This document shows positions 50,942 to 60,118 of a stretch of DNA of 64,000 nt, in pieces. The stretch lies in contig JAJDAP010000047.1 in NCBI GenBank assembly GCA_029261795.1, forward strand, positions 1 through 64,000, in the 5' to 3' direction. The notes beneath the pieces were generated by a model. It saw only the letters and a list, made by a program, of their open reading frames with translations, had not been told where the DNA came from and did not search any database. Within the stretch, counting starts at the first letter, position 1; each line of letters starts with the position of its first letter. A program made the translations under genes and the position numbers. Source of the DNA: Deltaproteobacteria bacterium (GTDB lineage: Bacteria; Myxococcota_A; UBA9160; UBA6930).

Positions 50942-51715
50942 ATGAGCGAAGTCCGGGTTGCGATCTCCCGAGCCGTCATGACCATCACGCTCGCGGACGT
51001 GGAGAACCGCAACGCGCTCGGCGCCGGTCTGGTGCAGGGCCTCTACGATGCGATCGCTGCCGCAAACGCCGACCCCGACGTGCGCGCCATCGTCGTCACC
51101 AACGAAGGCTCGACCTTCTGCGCCGGCGCCAACTTGAAGGAGCGCTCCGGAACGAAGCCGGGCGCGACGGCCGGTGTCGGGTTCGAGGAACTCCTGCACG
51201 CGATCCAGTCCTCGCCGACGCCGGTCATCGGCCGCATCGCCGGCCACTGCGTCGGTGGCGGGAACGGACTCGCGGCCGCGCTCGACATCTCCATCGCCGC
51301 CGAGGACGTCGAGTTCGGCTTCAGCGAAGTTCGCCTGGGCGTCGCCCCCGCCATCATCTCCATCGTATGCCTGCCGAAGATGCGGCGGGGCGAAGCGATG
51401 GAGGCGTTTCTACGCGGTCACCGATTTCCCGCGGCGCGCGCCGCGGAGCTCGGCCTCATCAACCGCGCCGTACCGGCGGCGGAGCTCGATGCCGCGGTCG
51501 AAGAAGTCCTCGCGGACTTGCGCAAGGGCGGGCCGAAGGCACTCGGATTCGCCAAGCGGCTGGTGCGTGAGGTGCCTGCCATGCCGGAGAAGGAGGCCTT
51601 CGAGTGGTCCGCAAAGCTCTCCGGCGAGCTCTTCGCTGGCGAGGAAGCAGCCGAGGGCATGAAGGCGTTCCTTAGCAAACGAGAGCCGTCGTGGGCCGCC
51701 GCCAACGACGACTGA
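50942..51715 (+). CDS. Enoyl-CoA hydratase/isomerase family protein
   Basis: 257 residues of crotonase fold. First oxyanion-hole strand STFCAGANLKERSG (~60), second segment PVIGRIAGHCVGGGNGLAAA (~100), then DISIAAEDVEFGFSEVRLGV and AAELGLINRAVPAAELDAAV. The catalytic region FGFSEVRLGVAPAIIS carries Glu at the position of the second hydratase glutamate. By context it may act as an isohexenylglutaconyl-CoA or methylglutaconyl-CoA hydratase (AtuE/LiuC-like). It is transcribed divergently from the carboxylase operon and followed 13 bp later by the dehydrogenase. Confidence 0.88.
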   Translation: MSEVRVAISRAVMTITLADVENRNALGAGLVQGLYDAIAAANADPDVRAIVVTNEGSTFCAGANLKERSGTKPGATAGVGFEELLHAIQSSPTPVIGRIAGHCVGGGNGLAAALDISIAAEDVEFGFSEVRLGVAPAIISIVCLPKMRRGEAMEAFLRGHRFPAARAAELGLINRAVPAAELDAAVEEVLADLRKGGPKALGFAKRLVREVPAMPEKEAFEWSAKLSGELFAGEEAAEGMKAFLSKREPSWAAANDD

Positions 51716-51728
51716 GCAGGAGTTCTCC

Positions 51729-52874
51729 GTGAGCCAAGATCCCTTCTCCACCCCGGAGCACGAGCTCTTTCGCGGGACGGTTCGCAAGTTCGTCGAAGAG
51801 GAGCTGCGCCCGCGTGCGCGAGAGTTCGACGCCGCGGGACGCTTCGATACGTCTCTCTACAAGAAGATGGGCGATCTCGGCATGCTCGGTCTGCGATACG
51901 ACGACGAGTACGGTGGTGCGGGCCTCGATTGGTCGTTCACCTCGGTGCTCTTCGAAGAGCTGGGCCGTGCCGACAACGCCGGCGTGACCATGGGAATCAG
52001 CGTGCATACCGACATGGCCACGCCGTCGCTCCATGAGTTCGGTAGCGACGCGTTGAAGCGGCAGTACCTGGTCCCCGCCATCGCAGGCGAGATGGTGTCG
52101 GCCATCGCGGTCACCGAGCCGGACGCAGGCTCCGACGTCGCCGGAATCCGCACCCGAGCCGTGCGCGACGGCGATGACTGGGTCATCAACGGCTCGAAGA
52201 TCTACATCACCAACGCAGCGACCGCCGACTGGCTGTGCTTGCTGGCGGTCACCGACCCCGACGCCGGCTACGGTGGCTATTCGCAGATCGTCGTCCCGAC
52301 CGACGTGCAGGGCTTCCGCTACGACCTGCTCGACAAGATCGGCAACCTCGGCTCCGACACGGGCCAGCTCTTCTTCGACGACGTGCGCGTGCCCGTGGCC
52401 AACACCATCGGCGAGATCGGGCGGGGCTTCCAGCAACAGATGATGCAGTTCCAGGACGAGCGCCTGGTGGCGTGCGTCAGTGCCATCGCCAACTCGTTCG
52501 ACCTCTGGGAGGAGACGAAGAAGTGGTGCGACGGGCGCGTCCTGTTCGGCAAGCCCTTGTCGAAGATGCAGAACACCCAGTTCAAGATGGTCGAGCTGAT
52601 GACCGAGTTGACGGCGGCTCGGGAGCTCGTCCGTGCGTGCGTGCGGCAACGCGTCGACGGCGTCGACGCCACGAAGCTCATCTCCATGGCCAAGCTCCAC
52701 TGCTGCCGCGTCTCGCGCAAGGTCGCCGACGAGTGCATCCAGCTCCACGGCGGCTACGGCTACATGAGGGAGAGCGCGGCGGGCCGTGCCTTCGTCGACA
52801 GCCGGCTGCTCAGCATTGGCGGCGGCTCCGACGAGACCATGCAGCACTATCTCGCCAAACAGCTCGGCTTCTAG
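51729..52874 (+). CDS. Acyl-CoA dehydrogenase
   Basis: 381 residues from GTG 51729. FAD enzyme with the usual N-terminal helical domain (LRYDDEYGGAGLDWSFTSVL), the central beta domain (SAIAVTEPDAGSDVAGIRTR, DWVINGSKIYITNA, DTGQLFFDDVRVPVANTIGE) and the C-terminal domain (CIQLHGGYGYMRESAAGRAF). The usual YEGT glutamate near the C-terminus is replaced by IGGGSDETM. The catalytic base is then likely an earlier Glu, as in isovaleryl-CoA, long-chain and citronellyl-CoA dehydrogenases. Context suggests an AtuD/LiuA-like role. It forms a two-gene operon with the hydratase. Confidence 0.92.
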   Translation: MSQDPFSTPEHELFRGTVRKFVEEELRPRAREFDAAGRFDTSLYKKMGDLGMLGLRYDDEYGGAGLDWSFTSVLFEELGRADNAGVTMGISVHTDMATPSLHEFGSDALKRQYLVPAIAGEMVSAIAVTEPDAGSDVAGIRTRAVRDGDDWVINGSKIYITNAATADWLCLLAVTDPDAGYGGYSQIVVPTDVQGFRYDLLDKIGNLGSDTGQLFFDDVRVPVANTIGEIGRGFQQQMMQFQDERLVACVSAIANSFDLWEETKKWCDGRVLFGKPLSKMQNTQFKMVELMTELTAARELVRACVRQRVDGVDATKLISMAKLHCCRVSRKVADECIQLHGGYGYMRESAAGRAFVDSRLLSIGGGSDETMQHYLAKQLGF

Positions 52875-52877
52875 CAG

Positions 52878-53382
52878 CTAGACGAGCCCGCGACGTGGCC
52901 CGGGCGATCGAACGTCGGATTCGGCGGTGCCCGGAGTCGTCGCGTCCCGGTACATCTCGTACAGCTCCGGAGAACCCACCCACTTCCCCGCGAGGGACTC
53001 GACGAACTGCTGGAGTCCCGGAGAACGCTCGATCGATTGGACCATCCAGGCCACGTAGTCGATGTGCACGCTCACCTTCTCGCGGTTGACGAAGCTGTGG
53101 GCGTACTCGGCGAGATTCAAGCGATCGATCGCATAGCGCTCGAACCGCTCTCGCTCGATCGGATCCAGCGTCTCGAGCGAATCACACCCACGGATCCAGA
53201 TGTCCGCGAGTTCGCGGTCGCCCGACAGCCTCCCGTTGAGATCTGCCAGCGCCTGGTTCATCGACCATGACAGGGTCGCCTGGTTGCTGCGGGTGTTGTG
53301 CCGGATCTGGATGACGAGATAGATCAGCGTGACGCCCACGAGGAGCGAGCCCGCCGATCGCGCCGATCGCTTCCCAGTTCAT
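52878..53382 (-). pseudogene. Frameshifted MNWEAIGAIG-type membrane protein
   Basis: An ATG at 53382 starts MNWEAIGAIGGL, then the frame is lost. One reading frame over, from 53350, the sequence continues LLVGVTLIYLVIQIRHNTRS and runs on to 52878 (NGRLSGDRELADIWIRGCDS, LDPIERERFERYAIDRLNLA). The two parts together match the paralogues at 20140, 33024 and 34629, except that about three residues of the membrane helix are missing. A small deletion or a +1 base near 53346 explains this. Translation of the downstream part from GTG 53339 would lack the full anchor. A sequencing error is possible. Confidence 0.65.
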
Positions 53383-53444
53383 CGCGTCAGTCTACCGCGG
53401 GCGCCGCAAGGGTCGTTCCCGTCCGGCTCGCTTCTGCTGTAGCC

Positions 53445-53842
53445 TCACGGTCCTCGACAGGCGATGTTGTTCAGCGCGCCCGCGTAGAACGGGGGTTTGC
53501 AGAATGGTTTCTTCAAGCCGCTGGCCACGGGCGCGATCAGCAGGCTTCCGCCGCAGTTTCCCGCGAGGCTGGCGTCCGAGGCCTGCCAGTGGCTAGCGGA
53601 TGATCCGAGGGCGACCGAGGTGCGAACCCACGATGCGGGGAGCAATGGGACGTGGTGCAGCGTCAGGTCCTTCAACTCGATGACGTACTCGATCCAGCCC
53701 TTGCTATGTTGCTTGTCCCGCAGCACGACGGACACGATCCCGGCGGACGCGGGGGTGCAGCCCAACGGATCCATCGAACCGGAGCGGTTCGTGTACTTCT
53801 CGTATGTGGTTCGTGGGCTCCGCACTCGGCAGCCGGAACGTT
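53445..53842 (-). pseudogene. Truncated hypothetical protein at the island's right end
   Basis: The reverse frame is open from the tRNA-Sec copy to a stop at 53445. It reads MDPLGCTPASAGIVSVVLRD, KQHSKGWIEYVIELKDLTLH, ASWVRTSVALGSSASHWQAS and LKKPFCKPPFYAGALNNIAC. It looks like the C-terminal ~110 residues of a larger, perhaps exported, protein whose upstream part was cut off at the attachment site. No family recognised. The remaining non-coding DNA to 54187 holds nothing else that I can support. Confidence 0.35.
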
Positions 53843-53867
53843 TTCGATTCCCGTCCGCTTCCGCCAG
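53843..53867 (+). repeat. Attachment site copy of the selC 3' end (right)
   Basis: The same 25 bases as 43530-43554, without the rest of a tRNA: upstream there is no Sec anticodon arm. It marks the right end of the selC island. Confidence 0.85.
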
Positions 53868-54187
53868 CTGTTCCCGGACGTTAGGCGCCAGCATCCGGCG
53901 GCGGCTGCCCGATTGGACGAGGTGAGCGCTGAGGCCTCGCAAGTTTGCCCGAGTATGTTCCCCGCGGTTTACGCGGCCTCGCCGCGCGGGATCGAGAAAT
54001 GCGGGCCGTTCGGGAAGCAGCCTGGCCATCGTGCGATCCGGATCTGGACGACGCGGAGGGACGGCGGCCCCTGGGAGCCGGAAATCGACCATTGTCAGTC
54101 GACCTGCCATTTTTTTCGACAATCCGGCCCTGCCTCCCGTTTGGTAGGGATAGACTGGCAGCCGGACAGCCGGTCTGGAGTGCCTCA

Positions 54188-57100
54188 GTGGATTGTCGTG
54201 GATGTGGGCAGCCGAGGGCTGAGGGGAATCGTTTCTGCTCGCATTGCGGGCAGGCGTTCGCGGTCTCCTGTGCCGGGTGCCAGGCGTCGCTGGAGCCTGG
54301 GGCGCGCTTCTGCAGCCAGTGTGGTGTCGCTGTCGCCGCCGAAACGGGCCCGGCAACGGCGGCCGCCGAGACGCACCCGATCAGGACCGTGGGCGAGCGT
54401 CGCCATCTGACGGTGATGTTCTCCGACGTGGTTGATTCGACCCAGCTTGCCGCCGGCCTCGACCCCGAGGATCTCCACGAGATTCTCCAGCGCTACCAGC
54501 GCTTCAGCGGGCGCTTGATCCGCGAGCACGGGGGACACGTGGCCCAGCACCTGGGCGACGGGTTGCTGGTCTACTTCGGCTACCCCCAGGCGCACGAAGA
54601 CGATGCGCAGCGCGCGGTTCGCGCCGGCCTCGCCATGATCGATGAAGTCACGCGGGAGAACGAGGCGATCCGCGCGCGCTGGGGCGTGGCGCTGCAGATC
54701 CGCATCGGCGTTCACTCGGGAACCACGGTCGTCGGCCGCACGGCGAGCGGCGAGGACGAGACCCTCGCTTTCGGCACCACCATGAATGTGGCCGCTCGCT
54801 TCCAGGGCGAGGCGGCGCCGGACCAGTTGCTGGTGGGGGAGGCGACGCGCCGGCTTCTCCACGGCGCCTTCGAGCTGGAGCCGCTCGGAACCCGCTCGCT
54901 GAAGGGCATCGAGGAACCGATGTCGCTATTTCGCGTCGTCGCGAGCGTGGCCATCGATCAGCGGGTGCGGGCGGCAGAGCGTGCCTCATCGACGCCCTTG
55001 GTCGGTCGTGACGCAGAGCTCGATCGAATCGAAGCGGCCTTCGATCGTGCGCAAGCCGGCGACGGCCGTGCCGTGCTCGTGACCGGGGCGGCCGGGATCG
55101 GAAAGTCGCGCCTGATCGCGGGTCTCCATGGCCGCTTCGTCGGCCGCGGTGCATCGTGGCTCGAATCGCGCGGCCTCTCGCATCGCTCGGGCGCGGCGTT
55201 CCATCCGATCGTCGAACTGATGCAGTTCGCACTCGGCCTGAGCGAAGAGCGCGATGCCAGCGACACCGAACGGCTCGTCGCCGCGCTCGACGCCGCCGGA
55301 CTTTCGACCGAGGTGGTGCCGCTCTTCGCCACGCTTCTGGGTCTGCCCTTGGAGGAGGGTACACATCCGCGACTCCAGGAACCCGGCGCGCAGCGGGCCA
55401 CGCTGATCGGCGCACTCGGCCAATGGCTTCGTGCACTTTCGCAGAGGCAACCGATCGTCTTGGCGATCGAGGATCTGCACTGGGTGGATCCGTCGACCCT
55501 CGAACTGTTGGAAGCGTTGCTCAAGGACGAGGGCGGACAGGTATTCCTGTTGTTGACGGCCAGGCCCTCGTTCACGATCGGCGAGGATGCAGGCGGGCAC
55601 TTGACCTTGATCGAACTGGGGCCACTCGGGGACGCCGGTGTCGCAGCCATCGCCCAGACGATCGCGGGTGAGGTCAGGCTTCCGGACGAGGTGCTCTCGC
55701 GGATCGTCGAGCGTACCGACGGCACTCCGCTCTTCGTCGAGGAAGTCGTGCACGACTTGCTGGAATCGGGGGCGCTACGCAGGGACGGAGACGTCTGGTC
55801 GGTGGTCGGGTCGCTCACGGACCTGCGCATTCCGGCAACGCTCGAGGATGCCCTCCGCGCCCGCATCGATCGCCTGGGCCCCGAACGCGAGCTGCTCCAA
55901 TACGCGTCGGTGCTAGGCCGCGAGTTCCGGACCGATGTGCTCGCTGCCTTTGCTGCGCGGAGCCCGCGCGTACTCGCCACTGAGTTGCAAGCACTGGAGG
56001 ACGCGGATCTCATTCACAGGGCAAACGGGGCCGAGAATGCGGCCTTCCACCATGCGCTGGTTCGGGACGCCGCTTACGATGGCCTGCTGCGAAAGGCGCG
56101 CAAGAAGCTCCACGCGCGCGCTGCCGAGGCATTTGCGCAAGGTTTTCCGCGGCTCGCCGAGACGCAACCCGATGTCGTGGCTCATCACTACGCCGAGGCC
56201 GAGGACGCACCACGTGCGGCAGGCTGGTTCGAACGTGCCGGGATGCTGGCTTCTGCCGGGGCGGCCCTGACCGAAGCCGAGCAGCATCTGGCCGAAGCGT
56301 TGCGCTGGCTCGAGCGCGTCGAAGCCTCGCGAGAGCGGGATCAGGCGGAACTCGGCATGCGCGTGACGCTGGGCGAGGCCCAGGTTCGCCTCTATGGCTA
56401 CGGCGCCAACGAGATCGAGCAGACCTTCAGTCGCGTCAGCCGGCTCTGCGACGCGCTGGACGAGACACCGCCGATGGTTCTCTGGAGCCAGTTTGCATTC
56501 GCGAACTCCCGTTCCGACCGTTCCGCCGTTGCGTTGTTGGTCGAGAAGGCCGAGACCTTGATCCGCCAGACCAACGATTCCGACGTGCTCGAGATCTTCC
56601 ACTGCGTGCTGATGACGAATGCCTTCTATTCCGGAGACTACGCGCGCTCGCGGGAAATAACCGAGTCGGCCCTGCGCATTCGCGAAACGCGCACCACGGA
56701 ACCGGGCTTGCGTACCCAGGAGATGCGCCGCGAGATGGAGGGAATGCGAGCTGTCGCCGAGTGGGTGACCGGGAATGCCGAGACGGGCCGCGCCCTGATC
56801 GAAGAGGCGCTGGAGGACGCCGAGGCATTCGAGAGCCCCTACGTGCTGACGGCGGCCCTCGATTACGCGACGTCCTTCGAGATCAACGAAGGCAACCCCG
56901 AGAAGGCGCTCGCCCTGGCCGAGCGGCAACTCGAACTGGCGCGCAAGCAACATTTCGGGATGCGCCACGCTACGGCGCTCGCGAAGACGGGCTGGGCGCG
57001 TTCGAGCCTCGGCGACGTAGAAGCGGGCATCCCCGAGATCCGCGAGGCGCTCGACATGAACAAGGCCGCGGGCCATGAACTCGGCACGGTGTTCCTGCGC

Positions 57101-57487
57101 ACCTTGCTCATCAGTACCTTGATGGGAAACGGTCAGCTCGAGGAAGCGCGCGTCGCCTACGACGAGGCGCTCCGTCGTTGCCTCGCTGGAATCGAGTTCG
57201 GCCTGTTGCCCGGCTTGATGATCCTCGGCGCGGAACTCCATCGTGCCGAAGGAGATCTCTCGGCTGCCGAGAAGGTCGCTCGCTCGGGTGTCGAACATGC
57301 GCGCGACCAGGGCGCGCTGATGCTGGAAATGCGCGCGGCCCTGAGCCTGGCGACGACACTCGCGGCCACGGATCGCGGCGCCGAGGCGATCGAACTCCTC
57401 GACGGGATCAGCGCACGATTCCCGAGTGGGCAAAACTCGCGGACCCAGTCCCATGCCACCTGGATGCTGGGACAGCTCCGGGGATGA
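54188..57487 (+). CDS. Zinc-ribbon, class III cyclase, AAA ATPase and TPR regulator
   Basis: 1099 residues from GTG 54188, which places the zinc ribbons at the N-terminus. The two ribbons are CRGCGQPRAEGNRFCSHCG and CAGCQASLEPGARFCSQCG. The class III adenylate/guanylate cyclase domain (~75-255) has LTVMFSDVVDSTQLAAGLD, with metal Asp in FSDVVDST, HVAQHLGDGLLVYFGYPQAH and GTTMNVAARFQGEA. A STAND/AAA module has VTGAAGIGKSRLIAGLHGRF and VLAIEDLHWVDPSTLELLEA. The C-terminal ~550 residues are TPR repeats (EQHLAEALRWLERVEASRER, LALAERQLELARKQHF). Probably a signal-integrating cyclase; the next gene overlaps by 4 bp. Confidence 0.9.
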   Translation: MDCRGCGQPRAEGNRFCSHCGQAFAVSCAGCQASLEPGARFCSQCGVAVAAETGPATAAAETHPIRTVGERRHLTVMFSDVVDSTQLAAGLDPEDLHEILQRYQRFSGRLIREHGGHVAQHLGDGLLVYFGYPQAHEDDAQRAVRAGLAMIDEVTRENEAIRARWGVALQIRIGVHSGTTVVGRTASGEDETLAFGTTMNVAARFQGEAAPDQLLVGEATRRLLHGAFELEPLGTRSLKGIEEPMSLFRVVASVAIDQRVRAAERASSTPLVGRDAELDRIEAAFDRAQAGDGRAVLVTGAAGIGKSRLIAGLHGRFVGRGASWLESRGLSHRSGAAFHPIVELMQFALGLSEERDASDTERLVAALDAAGLSTEVVPLFATLLGLPLEEGTHPRLQEPGAQRATLIGALGQWLRALSQRQPIVLAIEDLHWVDPSTLELLEALLKDEGGQVFLLLTARPSFTIGEDAGGHLTLIELGPLGDAGVAAIAQTIAGEVRLPDEVLSRIVERTDGTPLFVEEVVHDLLESGALRRDGDVWSVVGSLTDLRIPATLEDALRARIDRLGPERELLQYASVLGREFRTDVLAAFAARSPRVLATELQALEDADLIHRANGAENAAFHHALVRDAAYDGLLRKARKKLHARAAEAFAQGFPRLAETQPDVVAHHYAEAEDAPRAAGWFERAGMLASAGAALTEAEQHLAEALRWLERVEASRERDQAELGMRVTLGEAQVRLYGYGANEIEQTFSRVSRLCDALDETPPMVLWSQFAFANSRSDRSAVALLVEKAETLIRQTNDSDVLEIFHCVLMTNAFYSGDYARSREITESALRIRETRTTEPGLRTQEMRREMEGMRAVAEWVTGNAETGRALIEEALEDAEAFESPYVLTAALDYATSFEINEGNPEKALALAERQLELARKQHFGMRHATALAKTGWARSSLGDVEAGIPEIREALDMNKAAGHELGTVFLRTLLISTLMGNGQLEEARVAYDEALRRCLAGIEFGLLPGLMILGAELHRAEGDLSAAEKVARSGVEHARDQGALMLEMRAALSLATTLAATDRGAEAIELLDGISARFPSGQNSRTQSHATWMLGQLRG

Positions 57488-58218
57488 CGGCGGCGATCCC
57501 CTCGACCGCAGCGCCCCAGAGCGCCGACGCGAGCGGCGCGAACTGGGCGTCCCAGGCCACATTCGAGGGGGTGCTGGCGCTGCACTGGTTGCCGGCTTCG
57601 CTGGCTGCGCGAATGCTGGCGCCGGAGCTTCGCCTGGCCGGGCCTGGCGGGACCACCCGCCATCCGGCGCTGTTGTTATTCGGCCGCTACACGCGAGGCG
57701 GACCGCTCTGGGCCGGCCTCCCGGTTCCCCTCGGCTTCTCGTATCAGGAACTTCTCGTCGTACTCCCCTGGCTCGAGGCCGCTGGAATCCCGGAGCCGGT
57801 GAGCCAGCCGGTGTTGGGCTACGCGGACCATTCCATCCCGGCGTGGTTCGGCAACGAGCACTACGGCATCCCGAAGCAGCTCGGCCCTTGCGAATGGGAC
57901 GGGACGACGTTCGTGAGTGCGGGAGTTGGGGCCATCGCTGCGGCGACGGGTCCGGTCTGCCATGGCGAGATCCTGGAAAGCCGCTCGCTGACGCAACTGA
58001 CCGAGATGATCACGGCGCCCTGGATGGGACGCACGCGCCGGGGTGGGCTGGCCCGCTGCGACCACGCCTGGGATTTCTCGGAGGCGCAGGTCCAGGCCGC
58101 TCGGGTCGTGGCAAAGGCCGCGCCGGAGACCGGGCTGCCCGCGACCTGGACGGCGGAACCCGACGCCAGCTTCCTGCTTCGCGACGTTCGCTGGCGGATC
58201 AGCTACCCCCAGGGCTGA
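57484..58218 (+). CDS. Acetoacetate-decarboxylase-like fold protein
   Basis: 244 residues; the ATG overlaps the cyclase stop (ATGA). Features: ALHWLPASLAARMLAPELRL, PLGFSYQELLVVLPWLEA, and SIPAWFGNEHYGIPKQLGPC. The last resembles the Asn-Glu-x-x-Gly-x-Pro-Lys active-site region of acetoacetate decarboxylase superfamily members. The family's Schiff-base lysine would normally be central; I cannot place it with certainty. The C-terminus WTAEPDASFLLRDVRWRISY is unremarkable. It may decarboxylate a keto acid or be a non-enzymatic relative. Coupling to the cyclase suggests shared expression. Confidence 0.45.
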   Translation: MTAAIPSTAAPQSADASGANWASQATFEGVLALHWLPASLAARMLAPELRLAGPGGTTRHPALLLFGRYTRGGPLWAGLPVPLGFSYQELLVVLPWLEAAGIPEPVSQPVLGYADHSIPAWFGNEHYGIPKQLGPCEWDGTTFVSAGVGAIAAATGPVCHGEILESRSLTQLTEMITAPWMGRTRRGGLARCDHAWDFSEAQVQAARVVAKAAPETGLPATWTAEPDASFLLRDVRWRISYPQG

Positions 58219-58242
58219 GCGCGCGGCCGGGGCGACCTTCGC

Positions 58243-59277
58243 TCAAGCGCGTTCGAGCACCCAGGTCGGCAGCGCTTCAAGGAATCGACGGTCGCGGGAA
58301 TCCGGCACCGCTTCGAAGGCGCTTTCGAACTCGTGCAACGCAGCGCCGGCCAATCCGTGTGCGAACTCGCGCCCGTACTCGATGCTGCCGCTGGCATCCA
58401 TCCATTGGCGCAGCCACCGCACCTCACCCTCGGAGCGCTCTTCGCGCGGCTTGCCCAGGACCTCGCCGACGATCTTCCGATCTGCGGTTCCGCTCTGCTG
58501 GAGGGCGTGGATCATCATCAGCGTGCGCTTGCCTTCGAACAGATCGCCGGCGAGTTCCTTTCCGTAGCGGTCCGCGTCGCCGATCAGGTTGAGCAGGTCG
58601 TCCTGGATCTGGAAGGCGGCGCCGAGGAAGAAGCCGAAGCGGATCAGGCGATCCAGCTCGAAGCGATCCCGGCGACCGATCAACGCACCGATCCTCAGTG
58701 GATAGAGGATCGTGTACCAGCAGGTCTTCTTGAGGATCATCTCGAGGTAATCGGCCTCGACCAGATCCAGCGCGTTGTCTTCGCGCCAACCGAGTTCGAT
58801 GGCTTGCCCCTCGACGGATTCGCGCGCCATCCGGAGCGCCTCCTCGAACACGCGCATCGAGAGGTGGGGGCCCAGTCGTCGCTGGTTCTCGACGAGCGGC
58901 GTCAGGCCCATCACGAGCAAGCCATCGCCGACGTTCAAGGCGACCGGCACACCGTGCTTCGCGTGCAGGGTGGGCTCGCCGCGGCGCAGATCGCTCTCGT
59001 CCTCGATGTCGTCGTGGACGAGGAAGGCGTTGTGCATCAGCTCGAGTGAGACCGCACTGTGGATGGCCTCATCCATGCGTCCGCCGAAGGCGCGCGTCGC
59101 CGCGATGCAGATGCTAGGCCTCAGCATTCGCCCGCCACGGCGCGGATAGTCGGCGGCCGGTTCGTAGAGATGTCTGCGCGGCTCGCCGCTCTCGAGCACG
59201 CGCTCGAGCTCCTTGCGGGTGGCGGCACCGTACTCACCCAGGATCGAGGCCACGAGAACGGAGCTGGGCTCCGCCAC
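58243..59277 (-). CDS. Polyprenyl (trans-isoprenyl) diphosphate synthase
   Basis: 344 residues. It would extend allylic diphosphates with isopentenyl diphosphate. The first Asp-rich motif is HNAFLVHDDIEDESDLRRGE (~residue 92) and the second is AAFQIQDDLLNLIGDADRYG (~235). GGRMLRPSICIAATRAFGG matches the IPP-binding GKRxRP region with Arg-Met in place of Lys-Arg. Small residues before the first motif suggest a medium or long product, but chain length is not predictable by eye. It starts the isoprenoid-type group of minus-strand genes; the next gene upstream ends 2 bp away. Confidence 0.9.
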   Translation of the reverse strand: MAEPSSVLVASILGEYGAATRKELERVLESGEPRRHLYEPAADYPRRGGRMLRPSICIAATRAFGGRMDEAIHSAVSLELMHNAFLVHDDIEDESDLRRGEPTLHAKHGVPVALNVGDGLLVMGLTPLVENQRRLGPHLSMRVFEEALRMARESVEGQAIELGWREDNALDLVEADYLEMILKKTCWYTILYPLRIGALIGRRDRFELDRLIRFGFFLGAAFQIQDDLLNLIGDADRYGKELAGDLFEGKRTLMMIHALQQSGTADRKIVGEVLGKPREERSEGEVRWLRQWMDASGSIEYGREFAHGLAGAALHEFESAFEAVPDSRDRRFLEALPTWVLERA

Positions 59278-59278
59278 T

Positions 59279-60079
59279 TCAGCTGGCGCCCGTGTGGGGC
59301 TCGGCCGCGCCGATTCTCACCCAGACCGTGCCCTGCGGCAGTGCGGTGACCTCGTCGACGATCACGCCGCTGTAGACCGCGTCGGGTTGATCGTCGGGAA
59401 TCGAGATTCGAATCACCCATTCGCCGGCCTCGAAGTCGATCCGACAATCGGCGAGCCGTGGGAGGTCCGGGTCCGGTGCGCGCAGTTCGTTCAGCGCTGG
59501 CGTTCCCGAGCAAGCCCGAAGGTCGACCGCGCAATCCGTGCGTTGCGAGGTGTCGAGCTGGACGCGAACGCGCAGATCGCTCGTCGCTGCTTCGCGCCCT
59601 GCGTGAGACCGCGGGGCGCCCGGCTGGTGAGTGGCCTCGAAGGGCGGGGCCTCCGCCGCGCTCGCGCCTGTTCCATTCCCGCCTTCGGCACCCGCCCAGT
59701 TCGCGGGGAATCCGTACCAGCTCAACCATTGCTGCCACATCTGGAGCCAGTTCCGCGTGAACTCATCGAACATCGGGCCAGCGTCGGACGCCCATCCGCC
59801 TGCTCCCGCGGCACCGAACGGCGCGCCTGCGCCCGGCATCCCGCCGAGTGGTGGCGTCGGCCAGCCCTGCGGCATCGCTGCGGAGAAGGCCTGTGCTGCA
59901 TTCTGGCCGAGTTGGATGTACTCCTCGATCACGCGGTAGCCGAGGCCGACGCCGGTCCCGATCCGGTCCGCCGCAGGACTGTTTCCGGCAGGCTCCTCGC
60001 TGCCGAAGATTCCCGCCCAACCACGGTTGGGCGCGGTCCTCGTCAGGTGCGGTCGTTTGATCCGTGCGTGGTGGCTCAC
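59279..60079 (-). CDS. Hypothetical protein in the isoprenoid cluster
   Basis: 266 residues, no signal peptide or membrane helix. An N-terminal helix (VGLGYRVIEEYIQLGQNAAQ) is followed by a Gly/Pro/Ala-rich stretch (GMPGAGAPFGAAGAGGWASD), an aromatic helix (FDEFTRNWLQMWQQWLSWYG) and a C-terminal beta-rich domain of ~95 residues (DLRVRVQLDTSQRTDCAVDL, EAGEWVIRISIPDDQPDAVY). The N-terminal half recalls phasin-like amphipathic proteins. Family not recognised. It lies between the polyprenyl synthase and the flavoprotein and is probably co-transcribed with them. Confidence 0.65.
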   Translation of the reverse strand: MSHHARIKRPHLTRTAPNRGWAGIFGSEEPAGNSPAADRIGTGVGLGYRVIEEYIQLGQNAAQAFSAAMPQGWPTPPLGGMPGAGAPFGAAGAGGWASDAGPMFDEFTRNWLQMWQQWLSWYGFPANWAGAEGGNGTGASAAEAPPFEATHQPGAPRSHAGREAATSDLRVRVQLDTSQRTDCAVDLRACSGTPALNELRAPDPDLPRLADCRIDFEAGEWVIRISIPDDQPDAVYSGVIVDEVTALPQGTVWVRIGAAEPHTGAS

Positions 60080-60118
60080 CTGAAGTCACTCTCCGCGGCG
60101 GGAACCCGCCGGTCGCGC

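Noticed and set aside
53760..53886. GCCCAAC ... GTTAGGC as a possible integron attC site at the island's right end
   Set aside because: The outer boxes fit loosely, but the sequence between them does not form the required imperfect hairpin and no integron integrase is present. Other GTTAGGC copies (near 42968 and 43679) also lack partners.
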